Shown here: positions 34,175-44,086 of the stretch, piece after piece | Layout: each line of letters opens with the position of its first letter | Numbering within the stretch: the first letter of the stretch is position 1 | Origin: Harmothoe impar | Lineage: Eukaryota; Annelida; Polychaeta; Phyllodocida; Polynoidae | DNA length: 64,000 nt | Assembly: GCA_947462335.1 (NCBI GenBank) | Contig: OX381715.1 | Location: 45,291,472 to 45,355,471 of the forward strand | Direction of reading: 5' to 3' | The notes under the pieces: model-generated | What the model was told of the DNA's origin: nothing | Databases searched by the model: none | Seen by the model: only the letters and a program-made list of their open reading frames with translations | Translations under genes and position numbers: made by a program

Positions 34175-34395
34175 GCCTTGGCATACTCAATTGATCTAGA
34201 GATACTACAGCACAACCTTTTGGCATTCGCAAGAAATACAGGATCTTTTGTGGACAGATACAAGTCGACATTGTCTTCACGCTGTTTTATCACACTCAAA
34301 ATGTCCATAGTCATCCATTTATTACGACGATCCACAACTTCAATAATAACCCAGGGGCAATATATATCAAGGAATTCTGTAATGCTGGTTTCAAT
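34175..34395 (-). pseudogene. Inverted fragment of LINE A ORF
   Basis: On the - strand this 221 bp piece continues the LINE A frame that stops at 18649. It starts with the target copy ATTG (34392-34395) and reads on in frame with words such as VDRRNKWMTMDIL and YLSTKDPVF. It is the right flank of the Gypsy insertion but lies in the wrong orientation. Confidence 0.8.
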
Positions 34396-35711
34396 TGTAG
34401 TTGGTCTCTTACTACGTATGTAACACTTGAGTACAAAAACCAGACAAGGTAAATTAGACTGTAATATACGGCGACTTTATTATAGGAAACTCTTGGTGTA
34501 TTATAGTACCAGGTATAACCATCAGCTATACAAGAACAGTAACAGACATATAATACAGTAGGCAACCCTATAGCATAGAGTTAAGCCCGTGAGCACAGGG
34601 TGGTCATGTCACGACAGTCCCAAACCTGACTGACTTCCAATGGGGAAGTAGCCGTCTTATATACAGCGCTGCGTAGGCCACGTGACCGTACTAGCAGCGC
34701 CACCTGTTAGGTTTAGTTATGTAAAATGATTATGTAACAACTACCGACGGTAACCGAAGGTGGTACCGGTACACTACCGTATATAACCGAACTAGAGGAG
34801 TCGGTGTATGTAACGAACCGACGACACTAGTTATATGAATAAAACAGTTATTAAACACAATAGAACCGTGTTACATCTTATAACATACAATAGATATACA
34901 ACGATAACAGTTAGACTTATAGTCAACCCGTTACACTACCCCCCTTAAGAATGTAGGAAGGGCTGGTTTTATAATAATAATACCTCTTGGATACATTATA
35001 CACCATGTATATCTATTTATCAACAAGTAACATTTCTACTCATAGTAAAAACAGGCATACATACATGAACATACAAGTTAACATGTACATAACAGTTTAT
35101 ATCAACAGTATTGTCTTTGGTATCAAACCACAGTCCCGTAGGCACATGATATAAAAACTGTCCAACTGATAGTCCTAGACTAGTATCAGTTAATAGAAAA
35201 GGCACCAATAACCACCTTGGAAACTCAACACATCACCTACTACATTCAGTAATGGTGTGAATCCGTGTGGAGTTAGTGTCCTTATATATAAATAATAGAA
35301 CTATAATAGTTCTCACTTCCTTTGGCGAAGAAAAGTTTATAGATGGAACTATAGTAGTTCCCACTTCCTTTGGCGTAGAAAAGTTTATATATAAAAAATC
35401 CATAATAGCGTATCCTAAATAAGGTGGGATAGGTCGTCATCCTTATTAGGGTTGGTACTCCAGTACCTAGCAGTTTATGGTGGTAGAGATGGCTAGAGTC
35501 CAGCACCCGTATAGTGCTTCCATCTCTTGTGAAATATAAATATAAAAAGGTAGGTCCGTGCCTCCCTATAAATAATTATCACAGGAGGATGATCCATATA
35601 ATAGTTTATAGGTCACAATAGTAGATAGTGACCACAGGATCAGGAGCCCTGGACAGTAGTAGAGAACCGACGGTTGTGGCTTAGTTGTAAACCACGGTTG
35701 AAGACATCAGG
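34396..35711 (-). repeat. Inverted copy of Gypsy 3' internal end and full LTR
   Basis: On the - strand this piece reads: last 776 bases of the Gypsy internal region (from 35711), polypurine tract, then a full 540 bp LTR (34935 down to 34396). It matches 32978-34174 on the + strand without visible change. The two form a near-perfect palindrome with about 340 bases between the arms. Confidence 0.92.
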
Positions 35712-35712
35712 C

Positions 35713-37008
35713 CCGGGTCAGTCCAATCCCTAAGAATGGGAACCTTAAGTTAATAACAAATTGGCGTCCAATTTCTTTATTGACCGCCCCCTCTAAGATA
35801 GCTGAGCGTATAATGCATATCCATCTAACTAAAGTTATGGAAGACACTGAGTTTTTAAGTGACAAACAATATGGTTACAGGTTGGGTCTGGGTACTGGTG
35901 ATGCCATTTTCAGTGTATTAAATGATATTTATGAAAATAGAGTCATTTAACTTGTGCCTGCTTTATTGACCTGAAAAAGGCGTTTGACTCTGCACATCAT
36001 TTATATCTGTTTGAGGTCCTCGGTGGCCTGGGCCTTCATGATAGTGTTTTGAATTGGCTAATGAGTTATTTGACAGGCCGTTCTCAATATACCAAGATCG
36101 GTTCCACCACATCACCTCTGCAGCCAGTAGAATTCAGGGTGCCGCAGGGGTCTGTCTTGGGACCGTTATTGTTTATAATTTATATCAATGATGTCGTTGA
36201 CCGTATGGCCGATTGTCGTTGTTGCCTCTATGCAGACGACCTAGTTATATATTCTTCTGCGAACAGACTTGATCTTATTCAGAGTAGGCTCCAAACTGCA
36301 ATGAATAATGTGGGTGAATGGTGTAATGAAAAGAGACTCACTGTGAATGTAGATAAGACCAAGGTTGTGTGGAACGGTTCTGTCAACAAACTACCCAGGG
36401 CTGTGAATATTGCATACACTCTGAATGGACTACCAGTTGAGACAGTAGGTAATTACACCTACCTCGGCCTCAAGATAGATGGCTGTCTGAGTTTTGAGCC
36501 AGCCCTCAAAGACTTGAATAAGAAAGTTAACCACAAACTCTTTAGGTTTGGTCATTTTAGACATCTTTTGACAGAGAATGTATCGGTCCTGGTCTACAAA
36601 TCTACTATTCTGAGTCAATTTGATTACGCCAGCTTTGCCCATGACGGAGCCAATGGTGGCAGCTTGAAGAAATTGGACAGATTACAATTAAGAGGTCTAA
36701 AGATCTGCTATAGAGGCAAAAACTACTCTGAAGGTGAATTGTATGAAAGGTCTGAAGTCCCTAGGTTGCCTAGAAGGAGACAAGACCTCCTGTTAAGCTA
36801 TATGTACAAACTGTCTTCAAGGGAAGCATGGGTCGACAGACGTGTGGGTAGACTGGGACTCAGGTCTGAGAGTAAAATAAAATTCAAAGTACCAAGAACA
36901 AGATGTACAGGTTACACAAAGTCACCCCTATATAGGGGTGCTCAATTGTGGGACTTGTTAGGAGACTGGTACCAGCTCAGTAAAGACAAGCAGACTTTCA
37001 AGGCTTGA
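35713..37008 (+). pseudogene. LINE A reverse transcriptase
   Basis: The frame opens with PIPKNGN and WRPISLL, then QYGYR. It shifts by one base near 35948 before FIDLKKAFD, the first catalytic Asp block. It then runs open to 37008 with VPQGSVLGPLLFIIYIND, the catalytic LYADDLVIY, and a thumb and C-terminal region with NYTYLGLKID. Motif order is that of Jockey/CR1/L2-group RTs. The single frameshift and the inserted Gypsy element make this copy dead. Confidence 0.88.
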
Positions 37009-37140
37009 CTCTCTCAGGTCTCCGACCTAACTACCCCAAGTCCCAACCCGAATGTAACCCTGAACCAGTCTCAGGACCAAACTCAAACTTAAACAGTGTA
37101 ATATTGACCGCCTTGCGCCATCTGTGTGCCTCGATGCTAT

Positions 37141-37614
37141 CAGGGTTGCCACTGTCAGGGAAAATGTCATGGAAAATATGTTTCGTTCCAGGTCAGGGAA
37201 ATGTCAGGGAATTTCAGATTTTTCATCAAAATGTCAGGGAGTATGATATTTTCTGAAAATGTCAGGGAAAATAATATTCTGTCAGGGAAAATCTTTAAAA
37301 TACCAAAAAAGTCACCTGTTTTCTCTGTAAAAAAGCCAATTTTATTATGATTGTAAGAAAGAAAACTATCTTAATCCTCAAAAAGGAGAGGGTAAAATTT
37401 TTGCGCACACGCGATACACAAAATGCCTGTTGTTAAATAATGATCACTCGCTAAGTAGAAGATAACTTTATAAAAAGAGTGCATATTCATAGTTGGAGGG
37501 CATTTAAAAACATTGGGTTTATGTCGCGATTGTCAGGGAAATTCGATATAACGTCAGGGAAATGTCAGGGAAAAGTCAGGGAATTTTGAAACTACCTTGT
37601 CGGTGGCAACCCTG
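37141..37614. mobile_element. hAT-like MITE with GCTAT duplication
   Basis: The ends CAGGGTTGCCAC and GTGGCAACCCTG are perfect inverted repeats, and GCTAT lies just outside both (37136-37140, 37615-37619). The inside is dominated by GTCAGGGAAAATGTCAGGG-like repeats. No ORF of note is present. Confidence 0.75.
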
Positions 37615-38799
37615 GCTATACGTTTGCTGTGGAAGGAAGTTGTAGTGACTTCATTTCAAAGTATGTCCCTTTACGTGTGCTTTAATAACCTGGTGAGGAC
37701 GTGGTGTTGACTTCATCACGGGCCCGCAGCACGTGACAATGTTGGCAAACAATAATGACAATATAGTGCAGTATAGCAGCCCAGCCCAGCATGGCTACTC
37801 CATAGGTGTTGTCATTCTTTTGAGCCTGTGAGTAGAAGGAAGTTGTGATGACTTCATTCCAAAGTAGGCTCTGATAACGGACTCACGAGGAAGTTGTGAT
37901 GACTTCATCCTGATTTACAGACTCTGCACTGGTTTTAGTTGAATTTGTTGAATTTATTGTTTAGGTACACATACGTATAACTTGTACTATTATCATAAAT
38001 GATTTGATAATAACGACAAATAACTATATGTCATATATCAGTGTTTAAATCTTGCAGCTTGAAGTTTGAAGTTAGAAATTTGAAATTTACGCTCAATGGT
38101 CTCTTATGGATGTTCTTGTGTGTTAGATCAAATTCAAACACAAATCCTAATTCTAATTTCGTCGTCCGTCTATGATGTGTCCTGTTTTTTTAATATGTGG
38201 CGTGGTATGTAGTTAGTTTGTGTACATAATGTACGTTTTTAATATTTCATCTTTATATCATCTGTATCTAATCTCATCTTTATATCATCCATATATACAC
38301 CTGATGTGCTTCAAAAGATTCAGATTTCAAAGATTGATAAGGAAACTTTATTATTGACATACCTCCTACCACATGTATTTAACCTGTGATTTGTCAATAA
38401 AATATTATCAAACCTAAAATATGTAGCTCAATTTCAACGAATCTAACTGCACTACATTCACCACTGCCATTTTAACAGTGTCAATCACTTGTTGCTAAGA
38501 CAAGTGGTTGCTTAGCAACAGGAATTCTGATAGATATTTTGCTAAGCAACACAGATAACTATATCTGAGCTCATTTTCATCGATACATACCGCATCTACT
38601 TCTTTGAGTTGGAAATGCATCCTTATTATAGTATAAAATTTATACATGCACATGTGTGTTGATCAATATCAGAATGACTTGATGTAACAAAAGTGTATTT
38701 CTATAAAGCCAGCTAAATTCAACAGTCTACAAAATTAGATAGGATTATTTGAATTTGAACTATAACATTGTTGTGGACTGTGACTGGACAGTGGATATA

Positions 38800-39191
38800 A
38801 TAGGTGGAGGACTGGATCAGGGATACAGCCTGACCCGTATTTCTAGGCAGCCTGTATTTGCCCAGGCTTGTTTAGCAGGCTGGGAGTCTGCTCATATAGT
38901 TGTCCCACCAGATAGAATACCAATTTAAACATGTAGTTATTTGAAAATGCAATGTACCGGACGCATACTGCATCCATAAGTTAGTAAGTGATATACTGAT
39001 CTATACCCTCCATATGAGATTATTCTTAGCAAATATCATACAAAAATCGCAAATATGATTAAATAAAAGGTATGGTAAAAGCACATTGCTGTAACATAAC
39101 GACCCTAAATACCAGACTGAGCAACCTGTATTACCAGCCTGGGTGGGTTGTCCAGCCTGTGTTGTAAATCCAGGCAGTCTTCCACCTGTAT
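38800..39191. mobile_element. MITE-like element in FB2 loop
   Basis: The left end TAGGTGGAGGACTG is matched by an inverse CAGTCTTCCACCTGTA at the right. Inside, AGCCTG-rich words recur in both orientations. There is no coding capacity. Confidence 0.5.
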
Positions 39192-40338
39192 AATTGATAG
39201 CAATAGGAAAACCCCTAATATCAAGAGATCTGAAGAGTGTAATTTTCTTGTTGCTAGCACCAATGGGTGCTTAGGTGTTGATTGAAGAGGTACTTATCAT
39301 TGACCTTGAACTATAATGTGTGTTGCAAAATACTTAGCCCAAGCCGAAAATATTAAAACTTTAGACGTGTATTGAATGTGTGATATGTGTCCCTCATTCT
39401 GCCACCATAGTTCCCTGATCCTTTTCCTTAGTCCCCTTTAATCTTCCCCTACCCACCCCACTCTTCTCTCAATATCCCTTTCCCCCTCCTCCCTTCAAGT
39501 TATCAACACTTTCCCACATGCCACCCATCACAGTTCTACTGTTAAGGCAGATACACAGTGTGACAGAGCAGTGGGATTTGTCCCATTGCCCTTGATCTAT
39601 TATAATTGACTCTGTTACAATGAGCACCTCAAAGTAATAAGGCACTTGCTCTAAAAACAGGTACCTTGTCGTAACCAAGTTTTACTGTACCTATGATTAT
39701 GTTGGTGCGGTCAGAAGACAATTGCATCTTAAAATGTTGGTTGCGCCTGCATGGAAAATAGCTACATCCTACAGACAAAAAGGATAGCCACCAAAACTTG
39801 ATGATAATTATTCTGAACATGACGAACTGCAACTGTACCTGCCCCTATTCTTCCCATAATCGTTTAGCAGTGGGTACCAATTTCTGACCTGAGTGCCCAC
39901 CCTGGGTTGGGGCCTTCAATGACAAGGCATGTTAACATGGCTACACCATGATTATAATATACGATATAGTTGACAGAGAAAAAAAATAAACACAGTTCTA
40001 AAATGCAACCACTAGTGAATAATACTTGGGAGATTTATCTTGCTTTTTACTTTTATCTCATTCAAGGTTTCTGGCCCAATTGTATATGACCAGAACGTCC
40101 TCTTAACACTCTCTATGCTCAGGGAACTTCATCAGGCATCAGATTAATGTATTTGACACTAACTTAGCTTAGATCTTGAGTTCTCTTGTTCCCAACTATT
40201 TGAATTACCCAGTGGGTTATGATGACAGTTCACAGATGCACTGGACACAATTTATGTTAGTTATTGTAATATTACTTACATCTGTGACATATGAAATAAT
40301 TATGATAGGACTATGGTGTAGGTGGGGGTATGTATTAT

Positions 40339-40422
40339 TAAACCACAGCGGAGGGCTAAAACAAAGGAATTCACACCTTGGTTATTTCTACTTAGACTCA
40401 CATAACCTTACTGCTGTGGTTT
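40339..40422. repeat. Hairpin flanking a larger hairpin
   Basis: AAACCACAGCGGA at the left pairs with CTGCTGTGGTTT at the right. It directly adjoins the longer hairpin at 40427-40566. Confidence 0.45.
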
Positions 40423-40426
40423 AAAA

Positions 40427-40566
40427 TAGATAGACAATGGTTATGAAAAGGGTATTAGAATTAACCACAGCTTGCTGTTAGGGCGACTTGGGCTTCCCCT
40501 CGTCTGGCCCCCACCAGCAAGCTGTGGTTAATTCTACATACCTTTTCATAACCATAGTCTATCTAT
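40427..40566. mobile_element. Hairpin MITE with 53 bp inverted ends
   Basis: Arms 40427-40480 and 40510-40566 pair almost throughout: both carry TAACCACAGC, TTATGAAAAGG and the ATAGATAG end, in inverse order. The loop is about 30 bases. It is small enough to be a hairpin-forming MITE. Confidence 0.65.
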
Positions 40567-41149
40567 TACTTACAATTCAGCGAAGATATAGTTAATCTGT
40601 GTTGCTAAGCGAGGAATTAATTAGAATCGTAGCTGCTAAGCAACCACTGGTCTTGGTTACAATAATTGGCACTGTTCAAATGCCAGTGGTCAATTTGGTG
40701 GAGGTAGGTATTGTTGAAATTGAGCAGTATACCTGTGAAACCTATGTCACAAAGCAAATAGATATTTAGAATTGTTGCTAAGCAACTATTCAACCTAGCA
40801 ACATATCAATAAAATAAATCTTCACTTAGCAAAGACAAGGAGAGAGACGTAGTTATGATGTTTGGTGACTGAGTATTTTATTTCGTGCACACAGGTGAAA
40901 TGCCAGATATAGGCCAAAAAAAACACGAAACAAAAGAAAATATAATGTTCAAGTTTAGTGTGAATGAGCCGGTGCGTGCTGCTGGGTCCGGTGTGGAGGG
41001 GTGAGTGAGACCGGCTCCTGGTGTCCAGCCCACAAGTCACTGCCTACACCCTTCAGCCAATCAGAGTCCAGGCCCAGGGACCAGTGTGGAATACTAGACA
41101 TGCATAGGTCCTAGTAGCATTGCAGGAAGTCTTAGGACAATCCATTTAT

Positions 41150-41836
41150 AAACAAATAATAACGGGTATTATTTCTCCCATAAATGGATTGCTAGGGTTC
41201 AATTTAGGGAGGATTTGCCAGGTTCTGATTTATCCAGGGGCAATATTAACACCAAAGGAGAGGGATTTCGGGTTATTTGGCGATCATCTTAGATTTTAAC
41301 CTGGCGACCATTTTGGATTTTGGAAACATCAAAATTCCTAATCAGCACCCTTTTAACATCAGATTTAGCTGTGTTATTAACATTTCTATGCCCAAAGATG
41401 TCCTTGTAATGATGCTACATATCTATGCAACCTGCATTGCTAAGCAAATAGATACTTAGAGCTGCTGTTGTTGCTAAGCAACCACTCAACCTAGCAACGA
41501 AATCAATAAGATAAATAGATTACTAGGGCTCAATTTAGGGGGAATCAGTAAGTTTCTTTTATGTCTAGAGGCAATATTCAAACTATGGGAGAGGGATTTC
41601 GGATTGTATGGTGGCCATCTTGGATTTTGAATTGGCAGCCATCTTGGATTTTGGAAACATCAAAATTCTTAATCAGCACCCTTTTTACATTAGATTTAGT
41701 TGTGTTGCTAAGTTTCTACCCCCAAAAATGTCCTTATCATGATGGTAGTTTGGTGTACAAATCTGAAATATAGCAATTCAATGGTATCTTTTCATCCGAT
41801 ATGAAGATGGCTGTAAAAAAAAAAGCCAAGCCTAGG
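41150..41836. repeat. FB2 right outer arm with tandem duplication
   Basis: Two diverged copies spaced about 350 bp apart share CTCAATTTAGGG-like, GGAGAGGGATTTCGG and CATCAAAATTC words in fixed order. The outer copy pairs with 16833-17245. CCATCTTGG words and a GTTGCTAAGCAAC palindrome (41470-41482) are present. Confidence 0.75.
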
Positions 41837-41872
41837 TCTGTGCCCATGGTGTAGCCTCATGTGGGCTCTCAG

Positions 41873-41989
41873 GGTGCCTGGCTGTACTGTGACTCCTGCA
41901 CCATCTATGTCCGGATCCTCCCTTGGCGCTGTGAGTCCTGCGATGCCTGCGCAGACTGCCGGCCTCCAGGAACTGAGTATGATTTTCAG
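41873..41989 (+). CDS. Candidate orphan exon with PHD-like Cys pattern
   Basis: A 117 bp open, phase 0-0 stretch lies between CTCTCAG and a GTATCT donor. It encodes 39 residues including YCDSC, then LPWRCESCDACADCRPPG. A PW-x-C-x2-C-x2-C-x2-C pattern followed by a PPG turn resembles the junction between two PHD fingers in PHF10/DPF- or KMT2-like proteins. It is GC-rich like the RACGAP1 exons. It is isolated: FB2 ends 37 bases upstream and a decayed LTR element follows. It could be a real exon of a transposon-filled host gene or a captured exon. Confidence 0.45.
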
Positions 41990-42406
41990 GTATCTGATGT
42001 ATCTTGCATGTGTAGAATGTATATAAAGTGTAGTTATTGAATGAAGAACTCGGAATAGGATGTAGATCGTCCTAAGACCGGAAGTGGAGTCCTGTCACTT
42101 GTTCCCACGTTTATTCACCAGCGAGGTTACCCGGTCGATTTCCCGCGTCACCACATATCTCCCTTCGTAAACACGATACGCAGTATCGTTATACAGATAT
42201 GAAACATGTAGTAGAACTCTGAAATAAAATAAAATACAAAAATCTTTGTTGATGTTAGACAAACATGAAATACAGTAAACAATTCAATTACTTAGTGTCC
42301 TTTGTCTTTTAGTCTGTGTAGTTCGTATTACATGATTTATAGCACGTAATCTGTGTAGTTTTTAGTACAAGATTTATAGCACATAGCTATTCAGTCTCTG
42401 AGGAGC
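41990..42406 (-). repeat. Possible 3' LTR and 3' non-coding part of Gypsy-like element 2
   Basis: Downstream of the 559-codon ORF (reading the - strand), a purine-rich AAGGGAGATA (42157-42166) is followed by TGTGGTGACGCGGG at 42155, as at a polypurine tract/LTR junction. No matching 5' copy was found on the other side, so the LTR call is tentative. Confidence 0.4.
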
Positions 42407-44059
42407 TTATTTAGTGTACACTCCTTTCCTCTGAGTATATTCGTCTGGAGCAGCCGGGCGAACTCTGCGCCGCTGTGCCTGTTGTGCACGGCGTGCACCA
42501 GCGTCACTGTATTCACATTGTACTTTAGAAACTCTTGTATAGTTCCATTTCTCCCCATCTATGATAACACAATTACCTTGAATGCCAGTAACCCTTCTTG
42601 GTACCAAACAACCTATATCCCCTTTTAAAAGAGGATTCCTGATTTTGACATGATCCCCAACACAAATATTATGGGCCTGTACTTTAGGCCTGTATGCAGC
42701 TTGATAACCCTGAACTTTGTCTTTCTGAAATGTCTGACTGGTAAAGTCATGTCCCATTGTCTCCTGTAGTTTGTTCACCGCATGAGTGTAGCTACTGCCA
42801 GTGCCACCCTGTGTATGGCCTACACTTTTACACTTAGTTGCATTTTCCTCCGTACTCAAAGTACTCTGAACAATACCCGGAACTGTATGTTGTAGGTGCC
42901 GCATTGGGACTGGTGCTTTTCGCACACTGCGTTGAATGGAAGATGTATTGTCCCTGTGCTGCACACGTGGTTCAGAGCCTGCCACCGTATTACTGACTCC
43001 TCCTCCAAGTACACTTGTATACTGATCACTGACCTGAGGAGGAGTCTGAAGGACTGGCTGCATTTGTGTAGAGTCAAGTAGAACAGATAATTTCCCTTGC
43101 GTCGGCCAACCAAGAATGGCGGTCCCCCTCTCTGACACGTAAACTTTCTCTAAGGTGAACCGCCCATTGTGCTCTATGGTAGCCATGAAGTAGCCTAGCA
43201 TCGGAATTGGTGCGCCTCCGTACCCACTTGGGCGAATATCGCTTTCATGCAGTTCGTAGTGCGAATATAGGCCTAAGTACAATGGCGCTGGAATGATTGT
43301 AAACATAGAACCAGAGTCCACGAGGACACGTACGGAAATACCTTGTATGAGTATAGTGCACCTTGGCATTGGAGTTGTACACATTGAACTCACACTATAC
43401 ACCATCTCCTGAAAGTCATCATCAATTTGATTCACTTTTTCATTTAACCCTGTAGGTTGACTGTACTTTGTTTTCTCTGGATGGATTCCTGAACCTGCAA
43501 ACTTGCTGTCCATCCTACTTACATGTAGAGAAGCACTCTCTAGTCTCCTGGCAATCTGAATGGCTTGCTCTAGATCTAGGTCTTCTTCCGAATAGAGTCT
43601 CTCCCTAATTGTATGACTACTGATCTTCTCTATGAGCTTATCACACACAGCCTCATCCAGAAAAGCACCAAAGTCACAGGTAGATGCTAGGTCCCTGAGG
43701 GCAGCAACATATTCGCTAATGGTTTCATCTGGCAATTGTCTTCGGTCTCTGAAAATTGCCCTCTCTGACCTTTTATGCTTTGAAGATTTGAACTCTTTTT
43801 CCAACTTTAACTTAGCCAAGCCAGAAGTTCCTGCGGGGTAATTTGTAAGTTCCTTCAACTTAGCGTATCTTCTTTGACCTTCAACCCCCAAATAATGTAG
43901 TAGGATGCATATTTTTCGCTTCATGGGCACTTTGTCAATGTCAGGGGAAGCATCTAGAAAATTGTCAAACAATCCCACCCACTCCTCCCATGGGATGGGT
44001 GGTCTCCCTGGTGAATCCAGGAATTTTGGAATTGGGTCTAGAGGTATGTACCCAGCAGC
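42407..44059 (-). CDS. Gag-protease-integrase-tail fusion of a deleted Gypsy-like element
   Basis: One ORF (likely ATG at 44059; an open frame extends to 44086) carries a Gag domain (WEEWVGLFDNFL, FRDRRQLPDETISEYVAALRDLA) and a retropepsin with VLVDSGSMFTIIP. The sequence then passes without break to the C-terminal segment of an integrase: GDHVKIRNPLLKGD and NYTRVSKV. RT, RNase H and the integrase core are absent. A Ser/Thr-rich stretch marks the deletion. It is still open over 550 codons, so either the deletion is young or the product is kept. It could be a non-autonomous element mobilised by relatives or a domesticated gag-protease gene. Confidence 0.8.
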   Translation of the reverse strand, partial: AAGYIPLDPIPKFLDSPGRPPIPWEEWVGLFDNFLDASPDIDKVPMKRKICILLHYLGVEGQRRYAKLKELTNYPAGTSGLAKLKLEKEFKSSKHKRSERAIFRDRRQLPDETISEYVAALRDLASTCDFGAFLDEAVCDKLIEKISSHTIRERLYSEEDLDLEQAIQIARRLESASLHVSRMDSKFAGSGIHPEKTKYSQPTGLNEKVNQIDDDFQEMVYSVSSMCTTPMPRCTILIQGISVRVLVDSGSMFTIIPAPLYLGLYSHYELHESDIRPSGYGGAPIPMLGYFMATIEHNGRFTLEKVYVSERGTAILGWPTQGKLSVLLDSTQMQPVLQTPPQVSDQYTSVLGGGVSNTVAGSEPRVQHRDNTSSIQRSVRKAPVPMRHLQHTVPGIVQSTLSTEENATKCKSVGHTQGGTGSSYTHAVNKLQETMGHDFTSQTFQKDKVQGYQAAYRPKVQAHNICVGDHVKIRNPLLKGDIGCLVPRRVTGIQGNCVIIDGEKWNYTRVSKVQCEYSDAGARRAQQAQRRRVRPAAPDEYTQRKGVYTK

Positions 44060-44086
44060 CATGGTCACTGTAGTAGTGTAGTGCAA

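Larger units (their letters stand above)
35712..38425 (+). mobile_element. LINE A, 3' part with RT and 3' UTR
   Basis: LINE A resumes with the RT domain and runs through a 3' UTR to where FB2 arm sequence restarts (about 38426). An estimated 130-170 codons between the fragment at 34175 and this part are missing. A hAT-like MITE (37141-37614) sits in the 3' UTR. Near 37630-37910 a word like AGGAAGTTGTGATGACTTCA recurs three to four times. AATAAAATATTATC lies close to the end. Confidence 0.75.
38426..40735. repeat. FB2 inner arms and loop
   Basis: The inner arms 38426-38580 and 40590-40735 are reverse complements around a 2 kb loop. The loop holds a MITE (38800-39191) and two hairpins (40339-40566). 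The rest, including 39200-40330, shows no gene or element I recognise. Confidence 0.65.
16833..41836. mobile_element. Foldback transposon FB2, interrupted by LINE A
   Basis: The ends are inverted copies: CCTAGGCTTGGC plus a T-run on the left, and an A-run plus GCCAAGCCTAGG on the right. The outer arms (16833-17245 and about 41430-41836) match throughout. An inner arm pair (38426-38580 and 40590-40735) continues the match exactly where the left outer arm breaks off. FB2 was therefore one element whose left arm was split at about 17250 by LINE A. The right arm also has a tandem duplication of about 350 bp. The arms share X-box-like GTTGCTAAGCAAC palindromes with FB1. Confidence 0.75.
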
